NCBI RefSeq assembly: GCF_000382265.1
Contig: NZ_KB907979.1
Coordinates: forward strand, 124,001-188,000
From: Yoonia vestfoldensis DSM 16212
GTDB lineage: Bacteria; Pseudomonadota; Alphaproteobacteria; Rhodobacterales; Rhodobacteraceae
Direction of reading: 5' to 3'
Length of the DNA stretch: 64,000 nt
Made by a program: the position numbers and the translations under genes. Within the stretch, counting starts at the first letter, position 1, and each line of letters begins with the position of its first letter. Under the pieces are notes generated by a model that saw nothing but the letters and a program-made list of their open reading frames with translations, searched no databases and was not told where the DNA came from. This document shows positions 7,340 to 17,419 of this stretch, piece by piece.

Positions 7340-9633
7340 GCCCGCACCCAACCGACCGCGATTGCCTTTGCCCGCCCCGGTTTTCCAGCGGGCTCGATGC
7401 CTTCGGCCGCCCGATCCCGGGCATTTTTGCGGAACACCGGGTCACGGTATTTGAGGCGATGTCACGCCGCAGCAGCTTTGCGCATTGGCAATCGGGCCAA
7501 GGCAGCGACATCGGCATGATGGTGCTGGATTGGGTGGCTTACCTCTGGGACAATCTGTCGTTCTACAATGATGCGTGGATGCGCGAACAGCATCTGCTGA
7601 CCGCGCGACAGGACGCGTCCTTGCGCCAGTTGGCCAAGCTGACAGGCTATGCGCCGCGCCCGAACCTTGCGGCGACGGCGCGTCTGGTTGCGGTCGCGGA
7701 TGCCAAGGCGCCTTTCGTCATCGGGCCTGCGCTCGGGATCACGTCAGAAGGCGGCGACACGCACGGTGCCTTGCCGTTCGAGACGGTGGGCGAGGCCGCC
7801 ATCGACCCCGCGCGCAGCAAACTGACCGCGATCATGCCGCGCGGAACAGTGTTCGACCCCGCCTTCATCGCCGTCGGCAACGGATTGCGCAACCTGCGCG
7901 TCGATGAGCCTGTGGTCTTTGTCGCCGCAGACGGCACCGCCAAGGCCACCATGCTGCGCGAGATCAGAAACGACAAATTTCCGTCGGGCGAAACCTATGC
8001 AGAGCTGATCCTTGACGACGGTCTGGACGATTTCGCAGGCATCGCCGTGGCCGACCTGTCGGTCTTCGGTTTTGCAAGCGACCAGACCGCCACGCGCAGC
8101 GACAGCGACGGGATCGCTGTAGCCTCGGCCACGCCAAGCAGGCTTTCGGCGGGGAACATGTTCCTGCAGATCGCGGGTGTGCAGCCGCAGTATCACGCAG
8201 GACAGCAGATCGTCGTGGCGAACGATGACACCGGGTCTGTGACCCTGTCGCAGGTCGCAAGAGTTCATGTCGTGAACAAGGAGTTGGTGGGCGGCGAAAG
8301 GCCTGTCTTTGCCACGTATACTTGGCTGGAGATCGCCACCCCCCTGCCTGCCGCGGACCAATATCGCGTCTTTGCCCGCCCGCTGCGCGGCGCAAGGTTG
8401 ATCGGGGCCCCGCTTGCGCAGGCGGGCCTTGCGGATTTCGGCGGGCGCATCGCGCTGGTCGAAAAATACCTTGGCGACAGCCCCGAGCATATGGGGCCTT
8501 TCGTGGTCGTCGATGCGCAGGACAAGGCGGTGGGGGTCACGGCGCGGCTGGAGGTTCATCCGCACAATCAGCAGGCCAGCCTTGTCTTGAGCGAGGTGGA
8601 GGATGCGTCGACCCTCCTCAAGGCGCCAGTGACGGTTTATGGCAATTTCATCGATGTGGATCAGGGCAAGACCGTGATCGAAACGCTCGGCAATACCACG
8701 GGCCGCAGGTTCCAGCATTTCCGGCTGGCGCAAAAGCCGCTGACCTGGTTGCGGCGCTCCGATACCGACCCCACCCCGGCGATCGAGCTTTTCGTCAACA
8801 ATGTCCCGTGGACCTATGCCGCGCACCTGCTTGGCGTGACGGACGACGCCCGGGTCTACACCCTCAAGGTCGAGGCGGACGGACAGGCGACAATCATCCT
8901 TGGCGGCGCGCCCAAGGCCGGGCAGAAGAACGTCGTCGCACGCTATCGCCACGGCACAACCGGCGAAAACCCCGCCCCCCGCACAATCAACACGCCCGCA
9001 GGGCGCATTGCCGGTGTGGCCAAGGTGTTCAACCCGTTCTCCGCGCTTGGCGGGCTGGCGGGCGATACGGCCGAAGACCTGCGCGACGTGCTGCCGGCCC
9101 GCATCATCGCCAATGACCGCTGCGTGTCTGCGCAGGATTACAATGTAAATGCACGCAATTTCGGCGCATTGGCGGCCGATACCCGTGTCCATTGGACGCG
9201 CGCGCGCAAGCAATGGGCAGTGGAAACGACCGTGATCTTCGACGGCGGGCTGGATGCACCGCTTGCCGCCAGCCTGCGCGCCTATCTGACCGCGCGCGCC
9301 CCCGAAGCAAGCCTTGTCGATGTGCGCGAGGCCATCCCGCAGGACGGCACCATCGACCTGACCGTGCGGATCGCGCCCGATGCCGTGGCAGAGGATGTCC
9401 GCCGCGCCATCGACCGACATTATTTCGATCCCTATCGCGGGCAGCTGGCCTTGCGCCGCATCAGGATCGGGCACGGCTACAGCCGCGCTGATCTTTTGCG
9501 TCCGCTGGACGCCATCCCGGGCGTTTTGCGCATCGAGCGGCTGGCGCTGGATGGCAGTGAAACTGCCCCCGCTTTCGCCATAGCCTCAGGCCATTATCTG
9601 CGCGCGACCCTGAACATCGAGGTGCTGCGATGA
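7336..9633 (+). CDS. Putative baseplate assembly protein (gpJ/gp6-like, second copy)
   Basis: A 765-residue protein starting with a Cys-Pro-rich leader (DRDCLCPPRFSSG) and SGLDAFGRPIPGIFAEHR, then GQGSDIGMMVLDWVAYLWDN and a helix with SLRQLAKLTGYAPRPNLAATA. That arrangement, a helical segment with LGY/TGYxPRPxxAAxA, is characteristic of the large baseplate assembly proteins of eCIS and related phage-like particles. The C-terminal part (ARVHWTRARKQWAVETTVIF, DVRRAIDRHYFDP) corresponds to the gpJ dimerisation region. ATGA overlaps at both ends place it firmly in the operon. Confidence 0.8.
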   Translation: MSPHPTDRDCLCPPRFSSGLDAFGRPIPGIFAEHRVTVFEAMSRRSSFAHWQSGQGSDIGMMVLDWVAYLWDNLSFYNDAWMREQHLLTARQDASLRQLAKLTGYAPRPNLAATARLVAVADAKAPFVIGPALGITSEGGDTHGALPFETVGEAAIDPARSKLTAIMPRGTVFDPAFIAVGNGLRNLRVDEPVVFVAADGTAKATMLREIRNDKFPSGETYAELILDDGLDDFAGIAVADLSVFGFASDQTATRSDSDGIAVASATPSRLSAGNMFLQIAGVQPQYHAGQQIVVANDDTGSVTLSQVARVHVVNKELVGGERPVFATYTWLEIATPLPAADQYRVFARPLRGARLIGAPLAQAGLADFGGRIALVEKYLGDSPEHMGPFVVVDAQDKAVGVTARLEVHPHNQQASLVLSEVEDASTLLKAPVTVYGNFIDVDQGKTVIETLGNTTGRRFQHFRLAQKPLTWLRRSDTDPTPAIELFVNNVPWTYAAHLLGVTDDARVYTLKVEADGQATIILGGAPKAGQKNVVARYRHGTTGENPAPRTINTPAGRIAGVAKVFNPFSALGGLAGDTAEDLRDVLPARIIANDRCVSAQDYNVNARNFGALAADTRVHWTRARKQWAVETTVIFDGGLDAPLAASLRAYLTARAPEASLVDVREAIPQDGTIDLTVRIAPDAVAEDVRRAIDRHYFDPYRGQLALRRIRIGHGYSRADLLRPLDAIPGVLRIERLALDGSETAPAFAIASGHYLRATLNIEVLR

Positions 9634-11978
9634 CCACGCCCCTGCCCCGCGACGGTTTCGAGGATTACTTCTTTCACAAGCTGAAGGCGTGGATTCCCGA
9701 AACCTACTGGACCGACGATCACGGCGACGGCAGCCTTGATCTGCTGGTGCGCACCATCGCTGATGTCGCGGCTGTCATGCGGCGCGACATCGACCGGGTC
9801 TGGACCGCGTCCTCGATCGACCTGGCCGATGATTGGGCGGTGGATTACCTTGGCGATCTGGTGGGCGCGACCCCGCTCAGCGCGCAGAACGCGCGCGCCA
9901 ATCGCACCAGTGTCGCGAACATGATGCAATACAACCGGCGCAAGACGACGCGGTATCTGCTGGACCAACTGATCGGCGATATTCTTGGCACCGACGGCTA
10001 TGTCCGCGAGATCGAGCGTTGGCTGGCCCGTCCGCCGCATCCGCTGGATATGGGATACGGGCGGCGCGCGCCCTTGTCTGGGGGCTGGGTCGCGGGTCTG
10101 CCGCACCTGACGGGGCTGCGCACCGACGATGCCGCACTGCCCGCCTTTGACGAATGGGCGCGCCTGCCCGATTTCGGGCCGCGGCAGGGCAAGGCTGCGT
10201 CCTTTGACTATGCGACGATCCATCTGAACGTGTTTCCCGTCGAAACCTACCGGATCGACATGGCCAGCCCGTTCTGGCTGGACACCACGCAGTTGACGCT
10301 TGATCCGTCCGGCCGCGATATCGCGCTTTTCCATGCGGGCAGTTTCGATCACCGGCTGGGCGATTGGCCACGCGGGCCAGAGGAATTTCCGACACCGATG
10401 CGCTGCGCGCGGTTCAACGACGCGGGCTTCATGATCACCGAGGCGGGACTGGCCGCAATCGACGACCCCGATCTGACGACAGCGCTTGGGCCGTGGTCAG
10501 GGATCACGTTTGCCAGCGACACGGATTTCCGACGGATCGTCCGCGACCGGCTGAGCGTGGCGGATTTCGGGATATTCTGGGGGGATCTGTTGCGCGAGAT
10601 GGTGCAGCCCGCAGCACCCAAGCTGCGCCAGATTGCCGATGACCTGCTGCTCGATATAGGCCCTTTTGCGGATGCGCGCGCGCTGCATCCCTACCAGTTG
10701 GTCGCGGCGAACCTCGCTGGCTGGATGCCGCCCGCACGCTGGCCCGATCAGGCAGCGCTGCTGGTGGATGTGACCACAGGGCGGGTGCAGTTTCCTGCCG
10801 CACTGGACCCCGTCGGCCCGCCACCGCAAAGGTTCCACCCCCGCTATCATCATATCGGCACGCTCCACCGTGTCGGCGCGGGGCCGTTCCCGCGCGGCAG
10901 CGGGGTGCCCGCAGGCCCGCCCGTGATCGACGCCAACAGCGAGGTATCTGTGACCGTGCCCGCCAGCGGCACGGCCATTCTGGCCGATAACCGCCGCCAT
11001 GTCTGGCAATGGGACCCCGTCATGCGTAGCCATAATGTCGCAGGCGATCTGCGGCTGGAAGCGGCGGACCAGACCAGGCCTTACCTTGTCTCGCGCGGTC
11101 CGGCAGGCGGGCTGGATTTCACGATCTTCGGCACCGAGGGGCAGCCCAACAATCTGATCATCGACGGTATCTGGCTGGGGATCATGGCCGAAGCGGCGCT
11201 GACGACTGCGCTGGTGAACCCCGAGGATCCCTTCCCGGTCCCGCCCGCGCGGCTGATCCTCGACGGCACGTTCGACAGCGTCACGCTGCGCCACGTCAGT
11301 ATCGACCCCGGCGGTCAGCAGGCCCGGCTTGACCCGCTGATCGCACGCCCGATCCCCGCAATCACGACCGAGATCGAAGGCGCGATCAGATCGCTGCGGA
11401 TCGAAAGGTCGATCATCGGACCGTTGATCGAAACGCGGAATGATCCGTCGCTGCTGAATGCAGGCGTGATCCGCATCGCGGAGTCGATCATCTGTTCCAT
11501 CACCGAAGACGTGCCCGCGCTCAGCACCGATCTCAGCCGGGTGTTCATCGACAACAGCACGGTCTTCGGCGCGGTCCATGCGAACCTGATTCATGCCACC
11601 AACACGATCTTTGACGGCCCGCTTTACGTGACGAACCGCCAGCAATCCTGCCTGCGGTTTTCAGCGGTCGCGGATTACACGGATGTCACGGGCATAGCGC
11701 CGTCGGCCCTGCCGCGCCGGTTCGAATGCAAGACCTTCGCGGGCCGCTTGCCGCGCACCACTTTCCAGTCGCGCAGCTTTGGTGATCCTTATTTCGCGGC
11801 CCTGTCCGATCTTGCCGACGCCGCATGCACCACCGGCGGCGAATACGGCACCGAGATGGGCGTGGGCCATGCCCGCGCGTGGAACCAGCGGCGTGCCGAT
11901 CTGGCGCGCTTTGCCGCGAGGTTCCTGCCAGTCGGGCAAAACATCCAGATTTACGAAGACACGGGAGAGCCACGATGA
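9630..11978 (+). CDS. Baseplate/tail protein with N-terminal tail-protein domain (Afp12 position)
   Basis: A 782-residue protein. Residues about 1-130 (FEDYFFHKLKAWIPETYW, then DGSLDLLVRTIADVAAVMRR and DDWAVDYLGDLVGATPLS) match the phage tail protein I-like domain found at the baseplate periphery. The rest is beta-rich, with strands around residues 420-700 containing LILDGTFDSVTLRHVSIDPG and similar turns, which look like a short right-handed parallel beta-helix. It could link the wedge to fibres or form the outer plate. Overlaps of ATGA with both neighbours suggest fixed stoichiometry with them. Confidence 0.72.
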   Translation: MTTPLPRDGFEDYFFHKLKAWIPETYWTDDHGDGSLDLLVRTIADVAAVMRRDIDRVWTASSIDLADDWAVDYLGDLVGATPLSAQNARANRTSVANMMQYNRRKTTRYLLDQLIGDILGTDGYVREIERWLARPPHPLDMGYGRRAPLSGGWVAGLPHLTGLRTDDAALPAFDEWARLPDFGPRQGKAASFDYATIHLNVFPVETYRIDMASPFWLDTTQLTLDPSGRDIALFHAGSFDHRLGDWPRGPEEFPTPMRCARFNDAGFMITEAGLAAIDDPDLTTALGPWSGITFASDTDFRRIVRDRLSVADFGIFWGDLLREMVQPAAPKLRQIADDLLLDIGPFADARALHPYQLVAANLAGWMPPARWPDQAALLVDVTTGRVQFPAALDPVGPPPQRFHPRYHHIGTLHRVGAGPFPRGSGVPAGPPVIDANSEVSVTVPASGTAILADNRRHVWQWDPVMRSHNVAGDLRLEAADQTRPYLVSRGPAGGLDFTIFGTEGQPNNLIIDGIWLGIMAEAALTTALVNPEDPFPVPPARLILDGTFDSVTLRHVSIDPGGQQARLDPLIARPIPAITTEIEGAIRSLRIERSIIGPLIETRNDPSLLNAGVIRIAESIICSITEDVPALSTDLSRVFIDNSTVFGAVHANLIHATNTIFDGPLYVTNRQQSCLRFSAVADYTDVTGIAPSALPRRFECKTFAGRLPRTTFQSRSFGDPYFAALSDLADAACTTGGEYGTEMGVGHARAWNQRRADLARFAARFLPVGQNIQIYEDTGEPR

Positions 11979-14900
11979 AAGGCCGGATAACAAGAGATCA
12001 CGACGCGCGCCAAGGCTATGACCGCGTCTATTTCGAAGGCGGCAGCGCGATCACCGATGCCGACCTGAACGCCGGTTTCGATGCGGAGCGCGCCCGCACC
12101 GAGGCATTGCATGCGCAGTGGATCGCACCTGCGGGCAGCCCGGATGACGGCTGGAAAGTCGGCGATCTGGGGAGTTTCGCCCTGTCGGGCCAAACCTATG
12201 TCGATTTCACACTGGCACCCGGCCATTACGGGCTGGACGGGCAGATCCTGACGAACCCCGCAAGCTATCGCTTTTCCGACCAGCCCGCAGCACAGGCGGC
12301 AGCGCTTGATCCGCATCTGCGGCTGCGGGTGCCCACACTGGCCGAGGTGCAGGCAGCGCCGGGCGATGCGCTTTATGATGCGGTCGTGCTGGATGCGACC
12401 GCCGTGCCTGTGCGCGTGACCGAAGACAGCGAACTTGACGAGGTCGCGATCCGCAGCGACCCCGCCACGCGCGGGATCATGTCGGCCAAGGTCCGTGCGA
12501 TCCGCGATGTCGATGCGCAATGCGCCTTGGCACGACGGGCGATGATGGACCTGCTGGCAGCCCCGAACGGCAGCGTCACGCCGCCATCGCCACGCATCGT
12601 GTCAGAGGGACGATTGCAGATCACCTTCGGTGCGGTGCCAGCCCCCGACAATCCCTGTGCGCCCGACATGGCGCTGGGGTATTTCGGCCGTCTGAACCAC
12701 ACGATCAAGGTCATGCTGACCGCCCCCGACCGTTTCGTCTGGGGCTATCGTAACGGCGAGGGCCTTTATCGCGCGACGATCACGGATGCGACGACGCTGC
12801 GGCTCGTTACTCCCTTTGCGGAAAACGGGCTGTTTCCCGTCGCGGGGCAGATCGTCGAGCTGTGCGCATGGGACATGGTCCTGCCCAACGGCGAGAAAAC
12901 CGCCCGGCCGCTGGGCCAGTTTCACGCGATCCGTACCGGCTATGCGCCGGAGGACGAAACACTGACGCTCGATACGCCGATCACGGCGGACCTGATGGGC
13001 TGGTATAACGAGCGGGTCGCGGACGGGGATGATCCCTACCTGTTCCTGCGCTTCTGGGAACCTGCGGCGACAGCGATGGACAGCGGGACCGCGACCGGCG
13101 CTGCCGTGCGGCTGGCCGAAACCGGCCTCGTCCTGAATTTCACAGCCGCTGGCAATCCGGGCGATCATTGGACCTTCAGCCTGCGGGTGAATGCCAATGA
13201 CACGGTTTACCCCAAACGGATGCTTGACCCCGGCGGCAAGCCCCCCGATGGCCCGCACAGGTCCGCCGATCTGCTGGCGCTGATCCACTGGAGCGTCGTG
13301 GGCGGCACGGTCGTCGGCCATGTGCATGATTGCCGACAGCGCGTGCGTCCTTTGTGGAAGCAGCGCGATTGTTGCACCTTCAAGGTCGGCGACGGGCTGA
13401 CGAGCTTTGGTGATTTCGACACGATCCAGCAAGCGATCGACGCCTTGCCGCATGAGGGTGGCCGTATCTGCCTGTTGCCGGGGCGGCACCCCGGCGGGGC
13501 GCGTTTGCTCGGCCGCGAAAACGTCACGATCACCGGCTGCGGGCGGCGCAGCATGGTCCTGTCCAGCGGCACTGATGACCCGGCGTTCCAGATCGAGGAT
13601 TGCGTCGCGGTCACGCTCAAGGACATGCTGATCCTCGACGACACCAGCCTTGCGATCGGCGGCGCGCGCAATCGTGGTCTGACACTTGACGGGGTCACCA
13701 CGCGCGGGCGCGGATCGGCCATCGCCCTGTTCGAGAACGAGGTCCTGCGCATCCGCGCCTGCCGTTTTCTGGCCGAAACAGAGCCTGCGATCATCCCGCC
13801 TGCGGACTTTGCCGCCTTGCGTCCGCTTGCGGTTGTCGGCGGCGGCGATCTGGAAATTCGCGATTGCGAATTTTTGTGCGCACCCGGCGATCTGTCGCTG
13901 CAATCGTTGGGCGGGTTGCAGGTGGCGTCGGACAGTCTGGGCATCTGGATCGAAAACAATGTCATTTCAGGCGGCATCGGGCATGGCCTGACGCTGGGCC
14001 ATGTCACAAAACTCAAAGCGGTTGACCTGCCCTATGGCAAGGCGGATGATCTGCGCGGCGCGGCCGGGACGATGCGCAAGGCCTCTGGCGACACCGCCGT
14101 CTGGCGTGCCAACGGGCGGTCCTCGCGCATGACAGCCGAGGATTTGGTCCGCGCGGCGGGCACGGAGGCGGCGGGCGAGGCGATCAAGGACATCGTGCGG
14201 GACGCGGTGCTTGTCCTGGAGGAGAACGCAATCGAGGTTGCGACCGTCGCCATTCAAGGCTGCCTTGGCATAGACCCTACCGTGCCGCAGACCGAACCGC
14301 AGGATGACGAGCCTGACTGGGAAAGCTATTTCGTCGGCGGCGACGTGGTGGATATCCATATCGTCGACAACCGGATCAGCGATATGGGCGGCTCTGGCAT
14401 CGCGACGCCCGCGTGGAACATCTCGACCCGTCCGGCCTTTGGGACATTGCACGTGGCCGGACTGGTCATTGATCGCAATCACATCAGCGATTGCTGCCGC
14501 GTCGCAGTTGCCACCACCCTGCGGCCCGCCGAGATTCAGGAAATCGGTTTCGGCGGTATCGCGCTGGATTACGTCGCAGGCGCGCGCATTTCAGGCAACC
14601 TGATCGAACGGATCGGTCTTGATGTGCGCACCCCAAGCGTCGGCATCTACCTGCGAGAGGTGGTCAACGGTCACATCCATAATAATGTCCTGCGCGCGAT
14701 CGGGCGGATCGAACGCAGCGAAAACCTGAACATATCGGGCATATCGGGCGGGATCATTGTCGATCAATGCCGCCCTGAATACGGTGACCCGTCCAACCTG
14801 CCGCTGCGCGAGCGCGACAAGATGGGCATGCGGGAGGTCCGCGAAAAACTGTCGGGCCGCTATGACAACCGTCTGGGCTATGCAGAAGAGGTCGCAACCA

Positions 14901-15592
14901 CCGCAGAAACCATTCAACTGCCGCGCGGCACAGCACTGCTGATCCAGAACAACGCCGTGGTCGTCAATTTCGGCATGTCGCTGGATATCCGCGGAGCCGG
15001 CTCCATGCAGGTCACCGACAACCACCTGACCTCGCTTGGCAACCGCGTCAATCCGCTGCGGGCGCGTCTGGGGTCGAATATCAACGTGGTGAACACGGAC
15101 GTGCCGTACCTTGAAGTGCTCACCTATATCATCGCGATCCTCAAGGCGGTCGAAACCTTCATCTCGGACTATGCCTTTTCCACGATCATCCTGCGGCAAT
15201 TGGCCAAAGCCATCTACCGCCTGTCCTATGACCGCCATTTCGAGGTGATCCAATTCAACGACAACCACACGCACCACGAAAACTTCGTCCCCGAGGAAAA
15301 CCGCCCCGCCTGCACGGCCATCATCTCGCCCTATGACATCCAGGTGTCGGACAATGCGATGAAAAGCGTGAATCTGGACACGTCCGGCGCGGTGCATCTG
15401 CTGGGCGCTGGATATTACTCGACGCAATGCTACGCCAACCGGATCGACACACGCCCCAGTGACGGCGTCTATGCGGCTGCAATAACCATCGGTCTCGGCA
15501 ATACCACGCTGCTGAACCACGCAAGCCAGCAGATACTGACCGTCGCCATAGCCTCTGCCATGGACGGCGGCGACGGCAACCTGACCCCCTGA
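11975..15592 (+). CDS. DUF6519 and right-handed beta-helix protein of the eCIS
   Basis: A 1205-residue protein. The N-terminus (MKGRITRDHDARQGYDRV, then GSAITDADLNAGFDAERART) is the DUF6519 signature, a domain I know mostly from eCIS clusters. From about residue 478 (FGDFDTIQQAIDALPHEGGR) it becomes a pectate-lyase-like right-handed parallel beta-helix with many short turns such as GNLIERIGLDVRTPSVGIYL and IHNNVLRAIGRI, running almost to the C-terminus. No clear catalytic residues could be assigned. The fold suits a fibre-like or surface-exposed baseplate part that recognises glycans, or a cap. The start at 11975 overlaps the previous stop; the frame is open further upstream but that part lies inside the preceding gene. 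Confidence 0.75.
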   Translation: MKGRITRDHDARQGYDRVYFEGGSAITDADLNAGFDAERARTEALHAQWIAPAGSPDDGWKVGDLGSFALSGQTYVDFTLAPGHYGLDGQILTNPASYRFSDQPAAQAAALDPHLRLRVPTLAEVQAAPGDALYDAVVLDATAVPVRVTEDSELDEVAIRSDPATRGIMSAKVRAIRDVDAQCALARRAMMDLLAAPNGSVTPPSPRIVSEGRLQITFGAVPAPDNPCAPDMALGYFGRLNHTIKVMLTAPDRFVWGYRNGEGLYRATITDATTLRLVTPFAENGLFPVAGQIVELCAWDMVLPNGEKTARPLGQFHAIRTGYAPEDETLTLDTPITADLMGWYNERVADGDDPYLFLRFWEPAATAMDSGTATGAAVRLAETGLVLNFTAAGNPGDHWTFSLRVNANDTVYPKRMLDPGGKPPDGPHRSADLLALIHWSVVGGTVVGHVHDCRQRVRPLWKQRDCCTFKVGDGLTSFGDFDTIQQAIDALPHEGGRICLLPGRHPGGARLLGRENVTITGCGRRSMVLSSGTDDPAFQIEDCVAVTLKDMLILDDTSLAIGGARNRGLTLDGVTTRGRGSAIALFENEVLRIRACRFLAETEPAIIPPADFAALRPLAVVGGGDLEIRDCEFLCAPGDLSLQSLGGLQVASDSLGIWIENNVISGGIGHGLTLGHVTKLKAVDLPYGKADDLRGAAGTMRKASGDTAVWRANGRSSRMTAEDLVRAAGTEAAGEAIKDIVRDAVLVLEENAIEVATVAIQGCLGIDPTVPQTEPQDDEPDWESYFVGGDVVDIHIVDNRISDMGGSGIATPAWNISTRPAFGTLHVAGLVIDRNHISDCCRVAVATTLRPAEIQEIGFGGIALDYVAGARISGNLIERIGLDVRTPSVGIYLREVVNGHIHNNVLRAIGRIERSENLNISGISGGIIVDQCRPEYGDPSNLPLRERDKMGMREVREKLSGRYDNRLGYAEEVATTAETIQLPRGTALLIQNNAVVVNFGMSLDIRGAGSMQVTDNHLTSLGNRVNPLRARLGSNINVVNTDVPYLEVLTYIIAILKAVETFISDYAFSTIILRQLAKAIYRLSYDRHFEVIQFNDNHTHHENFVPEENRPACTAIISPYDIQVSDNAMKSVNLDTSGAVHLLGAGYYSTQCYANRIDTRPSDGVYAAAITIGLGNTTLLNHASQQILTVAIASAMDGGDGNLTP

Positions 15593-15606
15593 CATCGAGG
15601 TGAACC

Positions 15607-17415
15607 ATGTCCAGCAAGTTAGAGACGTCAATCAATGAACAGATGCTCAGGGACCGCCTTGCACAAGTCGAGGAGGCATTGACCACAACCGAGGCCCTTG
15701 ATGGACGAAAACGCGCTTTGGCCTTGTCGGCGAATGACGCGGCGCGGGCGTGGTCCGGGTTTGCCAGCAGGCCAGGCTACGGCGCGGCACTCGCGCGGCA
15801 CGATGTGGCGCTGCGCGAGGACATCGTGAAAGTGCAGGCCCCTGCAATGGCGGCAACCTTCGCCGCAGTCCAGGAATTCGTCCGCCCGTTGCCTGCCGAT
15901 ACCTGCCGCATCTGGGGTATCGTGGCGGGTGGCGCCGAAGCGGAACTGAGCGTAATCGCCATCAAGCCGGGCGGCGCGGCGCTGGCACGAACGACGGTCG
16001 CGGCAGGCGGGCAATACATTCTGGACACACGATGCACCGACAAAAGCGTCACGCTGGAAATCCGCGACCGCGCGGACCGCCTTTTGTTGCAGGACGGCGC
16101 ACCATTGGCCTTGCGCGAAGGCACGATGATCGAACGCAATTTCCTGATCGACCGCTGCGGCGACCTTGTGCCTGACCGGCCAGGCGGCGACAGCAACCTG
16201 CGCAAGATGCCAGACGTGTTGGGGAAACCGGCACAAGATGCCGAGGCCCAGATCGCAAAGATCGGGCGGTTCGCCCTGCGCTTCAAGGAGATGCATGATC
16301 CCGCCGACAAAGGCCGCGTGATCGCGCAAGACCCTGCCGCTGGCGACACGTTGGCGGCGGATACCTCCATCATGCTGACCCTGTCGCGCGGACCTGTCCC
16401 TGACACCAAAATGCCCGACCTGATCGGAAAGACCACCGATGCGGCCCGCAAGCTGCTTGTCGAGCTTCCTTTTGCCGAGCTGGGGCTGGATTATGTCGAT
16501 GACCCAGACAACGCGGGACTTGTTGTCCGGCAAGACCCCGCCGCCAATACACCGATCGGGGCGGATGTGCGGATCTTGCTTTGCGTGGGTCAGGCCCAAC
16601 GCATGATGCCCGACGTGACCGGTCAGACAGAGGAGTCCGCGCGCCAACGGCTGGTGCCCGCCATCGTCGACAAGGTAGCGATCAGCTATAGCGCAAAGGG
16701 CAAGACACCGGGTATCGTCATCGATCAAGACCCCGCTGCGGGCAAGGCCGTTGCCCCCGGCACCGAGGTCAGGCTGATCGTCGCGCAAAAATCCGACGAC
16801 AGCCCGAAAATGCCCGACCTTCGCGGCCTGACGCGCAGAAATGCCCAAGCAGTGCTTGGACGGCAGGGCGATTTCAAGATCACGACCCTGACGGGCCCCG
16901 ACGCTGTGGCCAAGGGGTCGGTCTTTGCACAAGATCCGGCAGCCGGTTCGGCCTTGACCGGGCAGGTCGACGTCACGATTCATGTCTCGACCGGGCCACA
17001 GGATGACCTGCGTCTGCCCAATCTTGTCGGACTGACGGAAAAGCAGGCCCGCGATGCGCTGATCCCGCGCTATGCCGACACGATGAAGGTCACAACCGTC
17101 AGCACGGACAAGCCCGCAGGCACGGTCGTCGGCCAATCGCCCAAGGCCGGCACGACAATCACGCATGGCGATCCGATCACGCTGGAGATCGCAAGCCCTG
17201 ACACGGACCGCGGGGCGCGCGCGATGCCCGATCTGCACGGGCTGACCGCAACGCAGGCCCAAAAGGCTCTCAAGCAGATCGGCATCACGGCCGTCACCTT
17301 CGACGCCGCCGAGGCGCGACGCCGTAACTGGCAGGTCGTGCGCCAACAACCCGCGGCGGGGCGCATGGTGGAGACCAGCCAAGAGGTGCGTCTGAAATTC
17401 GGACCCAGGACCTGA
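15607..17415 (+). CDS. Six-PASTA-domain protein of the eCIS cluster
   Basis: A 602-residue protein with no signal peptide or membrane segment. Residues 1-95 are mostly helical; about 96-195 form a beta-sandwich-like region with two cysteines; then six PASTA units begin near residues 200, 268, 333, 401, 469 and 539. Each starts with a (K/R/A)(M/L)P(D/N)xxG(L/K/Q)T-like motif and most contain a VxxQxPxAG segment. PASTA domains usually bind peptidoglycan muropeptides in penicillin-binding proteins and Ser/Thr kinases of Gram-positive bacteria. Finding a cytoplasmic-looking multi-PASTA protein between a beta-helix protein and the DUF4157 protein suggests a structural rod or a cell-wall-contacting particle part. 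Function is inferred. Confidence 0.75.
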   Translation: MSSKLETSINEQMLRDRLAQVEEALTTTEALDGRKRALALSANDAARAWSGFASRPGYGAALARHDVALREDIVKVQAPAMAATFAAVQEFVRPLPADTCRIWGIVAGGAEAELSVIAIKPGGAALARTTVAAGGQYILDTRCTDKSVTLEIRDRADRLLLQDGAPLALREGTMIERNFLIDRCGDLVPDRPGGDSNLRKMPDVLGKPAQDAEAQIAKIGRFALRFKEMHDPADKGRVIAQDPAAGDTLAADTSIMLTLSRGPVPDTKMPDLIGKTTDAARKLLVELPFAELGLDYVDDPDNAGLVVRQDPAANTPIGADVRILLCVGQAQRMMPDVTGQTEESARQRLVPAIVDKVAISYSAKGKTPGIVIDQDPAAGKAVAPGTEVRLIVAQKSDDSPKMPDLRGLTRRNAQAVLGRQGDFKITTLTGPDAVAKGSVFAQDPAAGSALTGQVDVTIHVSTGPQDDLRLPNLVGLTEKQARDALIPRYADTMKVTTVSTDKPAGTVVGQSPKAGTTITHGDPITLEIASPDTDRGARAMPDLHGLTATQAQKALKQIGITAVTFDAAEARRRNWQVVRQQPAAGRMVETSQEVRLKFGPRT

Positions 17416-17419
17416 TCCG

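Noticed and set aside
15607-17415. PASTA protein as a penicillin-binding protein or kinase.
   Set aside because: There is no transpeptidase, transglycosylase or kinase domain, no signal peptide and no membrane segment.
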